Source: Bacteroidota bacterium (GTDB lineage Bacteria; Bacteroidota; Bacteroidia; Flavobacteriales_D; Crocinitomicaceae). From it: 64,000 bases of DNA. The stretch lies in NCBI GenBank assembly GCA_016192075.1, contig JACPUU010000016.1:156182-220181 (forward strand). The letters run 5' to 3'. The notes beneath the pieces were generated by a model. That model was given only the letters and a program-made list of their open reading frames with translations, ran no database searches and was not told the DNA's origin. Positions 52,379 through 60,367 of the stretch are shown here, piece by piece. The translations under genes were made by a program, and so were the position numbers. Numbering within the stretch: position 1 is the first letter of the stretch; each line of letters starts with the position of its first letter.

Positions 52379-52798
52379 CTACAAATTTCGGGATAAAAAA
52401 TCGTTATCATTTTCGTTTTGTCGCCTGGCGTCGTGCTGTGTCGCATTGATACGATCAAAGTCATTTTTGTCGTCGAAAAAATCCGGTTCTTCTTTCAAAA
52501 TTTCGTGCAGCTCGACGATACTCGGAAGCAGAATTTCGTTTTCCTCGTCTTCCAGAATAACCTCTTCTTCATCGTCCGTTTTTTCCTCTCCGAGCATCTC
52601 CAGCACTTCCTCGCTATCGAGCCCGTAAAACTCACAATACTGGGTGACTAGTAAATCCCCGGATTCCGTTCCCAGGCACTCACGCACATAGGCGTGATCC
52701 CGCAAAGCTGCTTCGGCATCATAGCCGGCAATCAATTCTATTTCGCTTGGCTGGATCAATCGTCCATAGCCGTCCTGCGCACATATTCTCTCGCTCAT
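52379..52798 (-). CDS. Small acidic protein, paralogue of the next gene
   Basis: 139 residues. The first 75 residues (IELIAGYDAEAALRDHAYVRECLGTESGDLLVTQYCEFYGLDSEEVLEMLG) match the upstream 72-residue protein (IELINGCSLRHAQREHRMVRDILRVRPNKLTVKAYCEYMELNYQEIIKYL). The second half is highly acidic (EEKTDDEEEVILEDEENEIL). Helical, probably DNA or protein binding; a regulatory or adaptor role is likely. The acidic tail could mimic nucleic acid. Confidence 0.6.
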   Translation of the reverse strand: MSERICAQDGYGRLIQPSEIELIAGYDAEAALRDHAYVRECLGTESGDLLVTQYCEFYGLDSEEVLEMLGEEKTDDEEEVILEDEENEILLPSIVELHEILKEEPDFFDDKNDFDRINATQHDARRQNENDNDFLSRNL

Positions 52799-52817
52799 AT
52801 TATTTTGTTTTTGTTAG

Positions 52818-53036
52818 TTATCTGTAATGATTCAGGTATTTGATTATTTCCTGGTAATTGAGTTCCATGTACTCGCAGTATGCTTTTACTGTGAGCTTGT
52901 TTGGTCTGACCCGGAGTATATCTCTGACCATCCGGTGCTCTCGCTGAGCATGTCTTAAACTGCAACCGTTGATCAGTTCAATATCCTTGGTGGTCATGTA
53001 AATTCCGCCCTTCAAAAGTTCTTCGCTCATACTCAC
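52818..53036 (-). CDS. Small helical protein, HTH-like
   Basis: 72 residues. It carries the phrase TKDIELINGCSLRHAQREHRMVRDILR followed by LTVKAYCEYMELNYQEIIKYLN, which looks like a helix-turn-helix pair. Similar short proteins occur in Bacteroidota mobile elements as regulators. Lies six bases after the next upstream gene. Confidence 0.65.
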   Translation of the reverse strand: MSMSEELLKGGIYMTTKDIELINGCSLRHAQREHRMVRDILRVRPNKLTVKAYCEYMELNYQEIIKYLNHYR

Positions 53037-53041
53037 TCGTG

Positions 53042-53377
53042 TTAGTTCAAAAAGATTCTGTCAAATTCAAAAACTGTCTGTACTGCTTTCCGTTTGCCAT
53101 TTTCAGCAGCCTCCAGCTCTGCATTGAGTTCTTTCAGCAGAGCACTGGTTTGTTTAGGACAATGCCGTTCGATGCGTAGCAGTAGTGCATGAAAAATTTC
53201 CTGGATTAGTTTTGGTGTTGACTGGTAGGTTTTAGCCAGATCGGTGTAATTCATGCCTTGCACAATCCGGTCATAAAGCAACTTGAGTTGGATGTCCCGG
53301 AGGCAGGCTGCCAGGTCTTTGTCCCATTTGATCCATTGGGAAAGAATCGGGTTAAGTTGTTGTCTGTCGATTTTCAT
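53042..53377 (-). CDS. HTH protein, first gene of the leftward operon
   Basis: 111 residues. A sigma-4-like helix-turn-helix is visible (KLLYDRIVQGMNYTDLAKTYQSTPKLIQEIFHALLLRIER). It opens the long leftward transcription unit and faces the divergent regulator gene at 53650 across a hairpin-containing region. It may activate or repress the operon. Confidence 0.6.
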   Translation of the reverse strand: MKIDRQQLNPILSQWIKWDKDLAACLRDIQLKLLYDRIVQGMNYTDLAKTYQSTPKLIQEIFHALLLRIERHCPKQTSALLKELNAELEAAENGKRKAVQTVFEFDRIFLN

Positions 53378-53451
53378 ATTACCGTTATTTGTAGAGAGCG
53401 TGCCCCCTGTATTTCAACAAAATTCCGGCAATTGCAGGGCTTTTTTCAGGA

Positions 53452-53492
53452 CCTTCCCGGGGGATGGGGTACCTTCCCCCGGGAAGGTTTTT
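53452..53492 (+). terminator. Perfect 13-bp GC-rich hairpin with T-run
   Basis: CCTTCCCGGGGGA (53452-53464) and TCCCCCGGGAAGG (53475-53487) form a perfect 13-bp stem around a 10-base loop, followed by TTTTTAAATTTTC on the plus strand. It sits between divergent genes where no plus-strand gene is upstream, so its role is unclear (insulator, end-of-element terminator or replication site). Confidence 0.7.
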
Positions 53493-53649
53493 AAATTTTC
53501 TTTAACGAATTGTAACAACAAGGTGGGTTACTTTGTTATCTCTTTTAGCATTTATTAATAACCGGGAAGCCCCATTTAATAAAGGATATGCAACTTTTTG
53601 CATTTTTTGCGTTAACTTGAAAAGAATAAGTATCTCATTTACCCAAACA

Positions 53650-54072
53650 ATGAACACCTATTATACTTGTCAGCAGGTAATAGACCTTCATACCTCAGTG
53701 AAAGCATTTGGTTGGAATCCGGCCAAAATCGGTGTGTTCTACAATTGCCTGCTGCTCGATGGAAAGTACTTTGGAAAGCGCAGCCGTGTTGCTGTGACGG
53801 AATCGAGTTTTAAAAATCTGGTTGCTTATGCTTATCAGAGCCTGGAAGTAATTGATATGGAACCGGTCTATCTTTCATACGATGAAATCATTGAGGAATT
53901 TCCCCAGGCGGATCGCTTACGGTGGAGCCCCACTGTGATTGGAATTTTGTACCATTCATCGCTGCTTCAGGGTAAAAAATCTAACAAGGAATCCCGTTAT
54001 CTGATCACCAAACAAAGTGCGCTCCGGCTCATTGAATACACGCTTCAACGATTTAAATATCATTATGCGTAA
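53650..54072 (+). CDS. Regulator-like protein with an internal duplication
   Basis: 140 residues from ATG 53650; earlier starts add about 39 residues that do not fit. Two similar halves: residues about 4-65 (VIDLHTSVKAFGWNPAKIGVFYNCLLLDGKYFGKRSRVAVTESSFKNLVAYAYQSLEV) and about 72-135 (YDEIIEEFPQADRLRWSPTVIGILYHSSLLQGKKSNKESRYLITKQSALRLIEYTLQRF). Each looks like a helix-turn-helix module with W-x-P-x-x-IG-x-x-Y. It is divergent to the leftward operon and probably regulates it. Confidence 0.65.
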   Translation: MNTYYTCQQVIDLHTSVKAFGWNPAKIGVFYNCLLLDGKYFGKRSRVAVTESSFKNLVAYAYQSLEVIDMEPVYLSYDEIIEEFPQADRLRWSPTVIGILYHSSLLQGKKSNKESRYLITKQSALRLIEYTLQRFKYHYA

Positions 54073-54113
54073 ACCTAATGTTTAATGCTTAGTCTAAATA
54101 CCTTAATGTGCCT

Positions 54114-54458
54114 ATGACACAAGACAATAATGTTGTATCTTTGCCCATCCAAAAGGACGCTACCATGAAAGGCAGGACGCCCATATTTTTTACAGTTAAA
54201 GACTTGTTCAAACGCTATCCCACCATTGTTGAACGGGGATGGACGGAGGAAGACTTTGAATTTTGGGTGTCGCGTGATCTCATTACCGGAAGACACCGGG
54301 AACATGAACCCAATGTACTGGAAATTGAACAGGAAAGTATTGAGATCTTTCTGGCCTACCACAATGCACATCTAAAACTGCGTAATGATCGTCTTTCAGA
54401 AGACATCGAACGGGTGAAAAAAGAGCTTCGGGGACGGGACAAAACGCGTAAGAGTTGA
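54114..54458 (+). CDS. Small HTH-like protein
   Basis: 114 residues from ATG 54114 (a GTG six bases earlier is also possible). The phrase TPIFFTVKDLFKRYPTIVERGWTEEDFEFWVSRDLITGRH resembles a helix-turn-helix followed by a helical tail (DRLSEDIERVKKELRGR). It starts 41 bases after the duplicated regulator gene, in the same direction, and might be a second regulator of the element. Confidence 0.55.
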   Translation: MTQDNNVVSLPIQKDATMKGRTPIFFTVKDLFKRYPTIVERGWTEEDFEFWVSRDLITGRHREHEPNVLEIEQESIEIFLAYHNAHLKLRNDRLSEDIERVKKELRGRDKTRKS

Positions 54459-54524
54459 GAATACACATACTACCCCATGTTTACCCCATAAAAACCCTTT
54501 GTTCGTGTCTTGGTCCTGAAAAAT

Positions 54525-54719
54525 TCAAACACGTAATTTTTTCTTTAAAACAGGGGTTGAAATCGGCAAATCCTTTATATCCAAACTCAGGACAACCCTT
54601 GGGTTGCTCTCTTTTCTGCAAATCCGGTGAATGGATGCCTGTGTCTTCCTTACCGTTTCAGCTAACTCCGTTGGCGAGGCTTTTTTCTCCAGCATGATTT
54701 GTTTGACGATACGGCCCAT
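54525..54719 (-). CDS. Short XRE-like HTH protein
   Basis: 64 residues from ATG 54719 (longer in-frame starts add unlikely sequence). It begins MGRIVKQIMLEKKASPTELA and continues ETVRKTQASIHRICRKESNPRV, the first part of a Cro/C1-like helix-turn-helix; the ending differs from the usual fold and is shorter than the family, so it may be truncated. Divergent to the small gene at 54862. Confidence 0.5.
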   Translation of the reverse strand: MGRIVKQIMLEKKASPTELAETVRKTQASIHRICRKESNPRVVLSLDIKDLPISTPVLKKKLRV

Positions 54720-54726
54720 AATTTTG

Positions 54727-54734
54727 ATATATTT
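54727..54734 (+). promoter_or_regulatory. Candidate -7 promoter element
   Basis: TATATTTG matches the Bacteroidota -7 consensus TAnnTTTG and has a TTG about 22 bases upstream. It could drive the rightward gene at 54862 with a leader of about 120 bases. Weak support. Confidence 0.35.
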
Positions 54735-54861
54735 GCTTAGTCTGAAAAGATTAGCGTACATATTTAATTGCATTATTATCGTATTATTTACGCGACCTAG
54801 CAGCTGGCGATATGAGTTTGATCGGCTAAAGAAAGGAAAATGAACGAAAGAGGCAGGGGAT

Positions 54862-55227
54862 ATGAAATACAGGCTAGAGTGGTTTAAGGACAATTCGCGT
54901 CCAACTTTTAGAGTAGGAATATGTGAAGAGCTCCCGGATGCTTATTGCAATTTTACAATTGAAAAATTAAGTCCGGATTTGTATCAGGCAATTCCTCCAA
55001 CCCTTATAATTGAAAGTACCCAGAACAAATTACTTTTCCGGGAGTACGAAATAGCCCAGGATTTCTGCGAAGATTTTCTCAATCACAATCTCAAATCAGT
55101 TTTGCGACACCAAATTTCCAATATGAAAGGCAGTAACGCGCCGACACAAAAATCAGTGCGTTATTATGAAAACCTGATGGATCAAATTTTACATTTGGAA
55201 GCAACACGCTTAAAGAAAAGACAATAA
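54862..55227 (+). CDS. Small hypothetical protein
   Basis: 121 residues (MKYRLEWFKDNSRPTFRVGICEELPDAYCNF to LEATRLKKRQ). Mixed alpha/beta with no membrane segment; no motif recognised. Found at the edge between the element and the AT-rich patch. It could be an accessory or anti-defence protein, but that is unsupported. Confidence 0.5.
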   Translation: MKYRLEWFKDNSRPTFRVGICEELPDAYCNFTIEKLSPDLYQAIPPTLIIESTQNKLLFREYEIAQDFCEDFLNHNLKSVLRHQISNMKGSNAPTQKSVRYYENLMDQILHLEATRLKKRQ

Positions 55228-55386
55228 TCCTTATCTGATGTTGTTTGTTAAAAACATGATCTCCGTCGTAGGAGAAAATTGAACGCTAAGAAGGTGCGTT
55301 TTAAATACAGAATTTGCTTTGCTACGCCATGATCCTCTATTAATACCCCTTGTTTAGGATGTATTTCAACCTGTAAGAATTTAGCC

Positions 55387-56202
55387 TTACAAAAGGACCT
55401 TATTCAACTGGTCGTCAAATGTTCGTTGAATGTCTAACCTTACTTTCTCAAAAGCAAGGTCCACCCGTTCAGCCAACACTTTGTTGTAATTGAGAATGAG
55501 CAACATATCTTTTCTGCTGGAAATGTTGAAGGTATTGTTACCTTCAAGAATTGCTATATGAATGGCACTCTTAAATAAACCATACACATTATCCAAGGTA
55601 AGTGATTTAATCATTGCGTCCGATTTCATCCGTTCGATCATTTTCTCATACAGCTTTATTGTTATATTGGTTAGGTTCGATTCAAACAATACCCACTGCA
55701 AATAAGAAAAAAGCTCTATCTGATCGTCCGTCAGGTCTTCTATTTCATCTTTATCGATCTTGGCCCGAATATCGGCGTATAACTTTATAGATTCAAGGGA
55801 AATTTCAGGCTCTTTCAAATTGTGTCCCTGGGCAATTTCTTTTCTGTGATTCAGTTCATCCTGGAGGTTTAAGAGAGCGAATTTATTTCTTATTCCGCTG
55901 TCAAGCTCCTGCATGACGTTGCAAAAACTTGTTGCTTCTTCCCAATGTACAAAGTAATTTCGTATAGGCAGAAATATCATGAATTTGCTATATGCTTCCA
56001 GATCAAGGAAACCAAGGTCATATAGCAGATTAACCTTGTCAGCAAATGATAGGGTAGAAGTTCCGTAACCTAACGTTTTGGCCTTTCTATTCTCAACCTT
56101 AAGCAGCGCATTTAGCATATTCGCCAGCTTTTTTTCAAGGGAAATAGATTTTTCAAGGATTTCAAGCCGGAGTTTACCGCCTTTAGGTGTTTCAAGATTC
56201 AT
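55387..56202 (-). CDS. HEPN-like helical protein
   Basis: 271 residues, entirely helical. RNYFVH (Arg81-His86) in LPIRNYFVHWEE fits the Rx4H motif of HEPN ribonucleases, with a polar residue after Arg; it follows FADKVNLLYDLGFLD, which is common in HEPN proteins. HEPN domains cleave RNA in toxin-antitoxin and phage-defence systems. No antitoxin gene is obvious beside it. The patch around it is visibly AT-richer than the upstream element. Confidence 0.6.
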   Translation of the reverse strand: MNLETPKGGKLRLEILEKSISLEKKLANMLNALLKVENRKAKTLGYGTSTLSFADKVNLLYDLGFLDLEAYSKFMIFLPIRNYFVHWEEATSFCNVMQELDSGIRNKFALLNLQDELNHRKEIAQGHNLKEPEISLESIKLYADIRAKIDKDEIEDLTDDQIELFSYLQWVLFESNLTNITIKLYEKMIERMKSDAMIKSLTLDNVYGLFKSAIHIAILEGNNTFNISSRKDMLLILNYNKVLAERVDLAFEKVRLDIQRTFDDQLNKVLL

Positions 56203-56525
56203 CTGTCAAAATTTAGTGAATGAATCTAAGGTAAAAACTTTCCTTCAAACCGTATATGGTCAAAACGATTCAGTTCGTTAAGTATACACAAGGTCTCGCT
56301 GATAAGACGTTTTTGAGTGGTTTTTTACAGCTACGAGATGATTACGCTACAAACACCCTTTGTTTAGTGATGGCCTTAGATTTAAACAATTTCACAAAGA
56401 GCGTAAATAGTTTACGGTCCAAACTTATCTTTTCATTGCTTCGATTATCAAGCAAAGGCAGGAAAATGAGGTTTTTAGTGACAAAATTGGTTTATATTTA
56501 TACAATATAAATTAAAACTGACTAT
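56203..56525. other. AT-rich intergenic region
   Basis: About 320 bases between divergent genes. A short rightward open frame (56256-56510, 84 codons) shows no family features and is left out. An AT-rich stretch just before 56526 (TTTATACAATATAAA) may be the promoter of the two-gene unit. Confidence 0.4.
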
Positions 56526-57545
56526 ATGGCAAACCCAAAACTTGAATTCTACCGATTCACTGTAACCTCCAAAGAAGGACAACGCAAAACATTCAGACAA
56601 TTTGCGATTGATGAACTTGGTGCGAAAAAAAGTGATTCAAATGATGATATTTTCAAACATTGTTTCAAGCATTTTGTAAAGGAATTAGAGGCAAAACATT
56701 CGAAGGATGAAAAAAAGAAAAAAACTATTACGATAGTTTCTAAAAACAATCCCTATTTGAGTAAGAAGCCTACTCTAATGACAAATAAGAAGATCATCGC
56801 TGGAGTTATTAATGGTGGGCCTTATGACAAGGATGCAATCGTATCTGACATTGCAGATAAGGAAGCAAATGAGAAACTGGGCAGAAACAAATCTGTGTTA
56901 CTACCTTATTTTATAATGCTCTACTTACCCCCAGAACATTTTGAGGGCATATTTGCTGTGCATTCGCACAGCCGGGAAGATAGTATCAGCAAAATTTTCA
57001 AAGGTTACGTTGCAAAACTTTTTCAAGGAAAGAAACATGATCTGCCGGAGCCTGTTGCATTTTGTCCAAAAGCATTTCAGAATGAATTCAGGCAGGGCGC
57101 GACAATTCAAAGCATGGCATTTAGTAATACCTATGTAGGTGATATGCACGAAAAGTCTCCTTTCAAAGCGAATTTAAGTCAATTTAAAATTGAGATTATT
57201 GCTACTCCACAAGATAAGAGTGTTCCAATTAGTAAAGCTTCTGAGTTTTTAGATTTCCTAAAAACCAACGTCTTCAAATGGGACAAGTCAGGTGAAACCA
57301 AATTATCCGGATTCCCAGAAAAGAAATTTACTGTAAAAAATAGCGTTACTGGAAACAAAAAAATTTTTGAATGGAACTCCAAAGACAATGAGTTTGTTCC
57401 AGCTATTTATCTCAAAGATAAAGGAATTACGTTTCATAATGATGTTCCTGACTTTGAAGAATTAAAGAAATACTGCATAAAAATATTTGAAGAAATTGTT
57501 CTTAGAGAAATAAGGCCGGATTTAAATGTCACTAAAATTAATTAA
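56526..57545 (+). CDS. Uncharacterised protein, first gene of a coupled pair
   Basis: 339 residues, cytosolic by composition. A beta-rich N-terminus (KLEFYRFTVTSKEGQRKTFRQFAI), a segment AGVINGGPYDKDAIVSDIADKEAN, then VLLPYFIMLYLPPEHFEGIFAVHSHSREDSISKIFKGYVAKLF and a helical C-terminus. I recall similar 'PYF-x-LYLP-x2-x4-G-x-x-x-x-HSHS' proteins in accessory regions of many bacteria, without known function. The next gene overlaps it by 20 bases and encodes a membrane protein, the layout of a cytosolic sensor with a membrane effector. Confidence 0.6.
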   Translation: MANPKLEFYRFTVTSKEGQRKTFRQFAIDELGAKKSDSNDDIFKHCFKHFVKELEAKHSKDEKKKKTITIVSKNNPYLSKKPTLMTNKKIIAGVINGGPYDKDAIVSDIADKEANEKLGRNKSVLLPYFIMLYLPPEHFEGIFAVHSHSREDSISKIFKGYVAKLFQGKKHDLPEPVAFCPKAFQNEFRQGATIQSMAFSNTYVGDMHEKSPFKANLSQFKIEIIATPQDKSVPISKASEFLDFLKTNVFKWDKSGETKLSGFPEKKFTVKNSVTGNKKIFEWNSKDNEFVPAIYLKDKGITFHNDVPDFEELKKYCIKIFEEIVLREIRPDLNVTKIN

Positions 57546-58146
57546 ATACATTAAGCTACTTAGAGAAAATGCTCTGAAGCTTGAACGCACCAGTATCAAT
57601 GGTATTGAAGAAAAAAGGTGGTTGTTCAGACATGGGCGTAGGATTATTTCTTTCCTTATATCATCGGCATTAGTCTATCTCTCAAGAGAAGGGCTGTCTG
57701 AATTGTTTATTAATAGTGCGTCTACTATATTGTCAATACTTGTAGGATTATTTATAACTTCTCTCATTTTCAGCTTCGACAAATTTTACAAAAAGCAAAA
57801 TTCGACTGACGCAGATTCTACGTCAATTGTAAAAAATACCCAAGCCTATAACTATTTTAAACAATTTGCTTATATCACTGGATTTAATATTGTAATTTCA
57901 ACCTTCGTACTTATAATCCTTTCCTTGAATTCTCTTTTTAGAGAATATCTTAATCTTAACTTAGATATATTCTACTGGCAAATTTCACCTTGGCACACTG
58001 ACCTGGTTACCAATTTCATTTATACCGCGCTAATAGTGGTTCTGAGGTTTCTGATGTTTTACTGGCTGACGCGTATTTGCTTTAATACCCTATTTATTGT
58101 AAGCAGCATGGTTGAATTTATGATGTCCAAAATGGATGATGAATAA
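57526..58146 (+). CDS. Multi-pass membrane protein, second gene of a coupled pair
   Basis: 206 residues. A basic N-terminus (about 35 residues) is followed by about four membrane helices (near 40-58, 64-82, 114-136 and 160-190). No pore or catalytic motif is recognised. The 20-base overlap with the preceding gene, in a different frame, shows tight coupling. Membrane proteins in such pairs can act as pore-forming effectors in abortive infection; here that is inference. Confidence 0.6.
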   Translation: MSLKLIKYIKLLRENALKLERTSINGIEEKRWLFRHGRRIISFLISSALVYLSREGLSELFINSASTILSILVGLFITSLIFSFDKFYKKQNSTDADSTSIVKNTQAYNYFKQFAYITGFNIVISTFVLIILSLNSLFREYLNLNLDIFYWQISPWHTDLVTNFIYTALIVVLRFLMFYWLTRICFNTLFIVSSMVEFMMSKMDDE

Positions 58147-58303
58147 GCGCATCTAAAATTAATTTGATCTTACAATAAATCGAATATATAAGAGTACGTG
58201 ATACACTTTAGTGGACACAAAGTGAAAGATTTTTTAATTTATACCTGTTTAGTAAAGTGCTGATTGGTTTAAAATGGAGCGTGTAAGCAAGGTCTCTCGT
58301 CCT

Positions 58304-59080
58304 TTAGCCTGGTAGGGCATCACCATAATCTTCAATAAAAGTTACATTACAATCATGGTCAACCCTGACTTTCCAATGGCGATGCAAATCACAACCCATT
58401 ATACAATCGCCAAACCCATAAGTAAAGATGAATTCGTCATATTCATCGGTCCAACTATATGTAATGTCAAAGGCATTTATATTCACGTTATACAGGTAGT
58501 GATTTGACGGAAAAATGCCTGTAATTCCTGGCGTACCCTCAAGCCTTCTTCCAAAATGTGTCAAAATGTAATTCTGTTCTGTTTTGAGCAAAACAATGTC
58601 CTTATTCCCAAACCAAGTATAGGAAGAAGTAAAATCAAACTCGGCTGCAATCATATTCAATTCGTCGTTCTGCGTTGAGCCGAAATTCTTGGTAAAATCT
58701 AATTGAACAGACCAGTCAACAACCTCCAATGCCAGTATAGTGAGAGAACTCCCCTCTAGCTTATGTATTTGGTATTTAAAAATTATGTCATGCAATGGAG
58801 TTCCTGGTTGAGAATATGTTGCCGCATTATAAATAGCCGATAGTTTTCCGAGCACGTAAACGGTTTCCTCTTCTCTATAAACAGGATTCAAAGCGTATTC
58901 AGAAAGCGTATCAGCTTCAAGTCTTTGAATTCCGAATTGTTTAGCGTCTTTATAGAAATATGCTTCAGACGTAGGAGTAATTTCAGAATAACATTCCTTA
59001 TAAGTCAGATCAGTTTTGTCCTTCCGACAGCTAAGAATTAATGCCGTCGATAGAATCAAGATTATCCATTGAGATTTCAT
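58304..59080 (-). CDS. Lipoprotein, unknown
   Basis: 258 residues with a lipobox in ALILSCRKD (Cys about 18). The rest is beta-rich, with paired Cys in FGDCIMGCDLHRHWKV. No motif known. Chromosome-like context begins again here (similar secreted proteins follow). It is separated from the next leftward gene by about 115 bases. Confidence 0.6.
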   Translation of the reverse strand: MKSQWIILILSTALILSCRKDKTDLTYKECYSEITPTSEAYFYKDAKQFGIQRLEADTLSEYALNPVYREEETVYVLGKLSAIYNAATYSQPGTPLHDIIFKYQIHKLEGSSLTILALEVVDWSVQLDFTKNFGSTQNDELNMIAAEFDFTSSYTWFGNKDIVLLKTEQNYILTHFGRRLEGTPGITGIFPSNHYLYNVNINAFDITYSWTDEYDEFIFTYGFGDCIMGCDLHRHWKVRVDHDCNVTFIEDYGDALPG

Positions 59081-59195
59081 AGATCGGTTTTATACTTAAA
59101 ACGCAGAAAGTCGATCTCTATTGCCTCAATGTTTTGTGTTAAAATTTCAAGCCACAAGTTTAACCAGGGTAAATTAGTTTTCTTCAAAGGATCAT

Positions 59196-59996
59196 CTATT
59201 CCACAATCAATTTCCCTTTTACATCAGAAATGATAAAAATGTAAACTCCTGTTGTTAAATCGCCACGTGTAATCGTTGTCAACTCTGAATCGATTACCTC
59301 ACTCCAGATGACCTGTCCGAGCTGATTGTAAATAAACAAGGTCTCACCAAAGTGGATCGGATCAACTTGAATGATTGTTGATTCGGTGAAGGGGTTCGGG
59401 AAAACGGAAAACGAATTTTTTCGTTCTATTGCATTTATATTGGCTGAACCCATGCTCAATTCTGCTTCAACCCAACAACCTATTGAATCATTCACAATCA
59501 AGGTAAAATATTCATTACATAAATCAGATTTGATATTCTGCCCAATTCCATCAGGCCCACCTGGATTCCAATAATAACTGATTCCATTGTAACCTCCCTG
59601 ATGATTTAAGACGGTATCAACTGTCGCTATTCCGTCACACGCAGTCAAAGAACTTGGATCAGTATAATAAACAATAGGTTGCAACTCACCAGGGTTCTCT
59701 AAATAAACTGAATCGTATAACTCGCAGCCTAAATCATCAATCACTTGACAATAATACCATCCCCAAATTAAGTCATTTGCCTCACCAGGAACCCAAGACA
59801 CTGTGGTTCCTGCCGAGTTTGTAATGGCATAATCATTTCCACCATTACCACCCGTTGCAGAAATAGTGACAGATCCATCCGAGTAATAATAACAGGTAGG
59901 ATTATTACTTGTAATGGTCATTTCAAAATTTTCGCATTGGGCTATGGATAAGCTACCAAAGGCCACCATAAAAATTAGTAGTGATACACGTTTCAT
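59196..59996 (-). CDS. Secreted protein with SprB-like repeat and T9SS tail
   Basis: 266 residues from ATG 59996, the start of the signal peptide (MKRVSLLIFMVAFGSLSIAQ). A SprB-repeat-like segment (TITSNNPTCYYYSDGSVTISATGGNGGNDYAITNSAG) is followed by further strands and a type IX sorting domain at the end (NSFSVFPNPFTESTIIQV to IFIISDVKGKLIVE). Surface or secreted; no enzymatic motif. SprB repeats occur in adhesins for gliding. Confidence 0.8.
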   Translation of the reverse strand: MKRVSLLIFMVAFGSLSIAQCENFEMTITSNNPTCYYYSDGSVTISATGGNGGNDYAITNSAGTTVSWVPGEANDLIWGWYYCQVIDDLGCELYDSVYLENPGELQPIVYYTDPSSLTACDGIATVDTVLNHQGGYNGISYYWNPGGPDGIGQNIKSDLCNEYFTLIVNDSIGCWVEAELSMGSANINAIERKNSFSVFPNPFTESTIIQVDPIHFGETLFIYNQLGQVIWSEVIDSELTTITRGDLTTGVYIFIISDVKGKLIVE

Positions 59997-60079
59997 AAAA
60001 ATAGTTTTGTGACCGGTGTAAAACAATGACGATAAGCCTATCTGTTAGGTTGCATATCCATAATGAAACTGCGGAGAAA

Positions 60080-60289
60080 TTAACTTTCGCTTGGATATAT
60101 TTTTTTGCTTACAAACCCCAGGAGTTTATATGGTTGGTGTTCTACTTTGAAAGAAATTTCATTCTGAAATTTTTCAACAAGTGCCCCTCGGTCTTCCTCG
60201 GTTTCTCCAACTTCAAAACACAAGAGTAGTTCTTTTTTTTCACCCGTTCTGGTTAGCTCAATGCGGGCAACGTATATTTCAATGTGCAT
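60080..60289 (-). CDS. Small hypothetical protein (69 aa)
   Basis: 69 residues, MHIEIYVARIELTRTGEKKELLLCFEVGETEEDRGALVEK and on to KIYPSES. Balanced composition without simple repeats and an alpha/beta pattern make it plausible as a real small gene; no function is recognised. It lies alone, 84 bases upstream of the T9SS gene. Confidence 0.45.
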   Translation of the reverse strand: MHIEIYVARIELTRTGEKKELLLCFEVGETEEDRGALVEKFQNEISFKVEHQPYKLLGFVSKKIYPSES

Positions 60290-60367
60290 GGTGCAAAAAC
60301 ATGTCTTGAATTTGTGGGATCAATAACATGGGTGATAAGAATGAACTATTGCATGGAGTTAAAATAT

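Noticed and set aside
38544..53377. CRISPR array or conjugation module in the element
   Set aside because: No regular direct repeats with spacers, and no relaxase, TraG or type IV secretion proteins could be recognised.
56256..56510. Rightward frame of 84 codons
   Set aside because: No recognisable features and no supporting signals; AT-rich chance frame is likelier.
58201..58230. CACTTT...AAAGTG palindrome with GTGGACACAAAGTG text, reminiscent of an IS end
   Set aside because: Only one short copy is seen, no transposase nearby and no target duplication; not enough for an insertion sequence.
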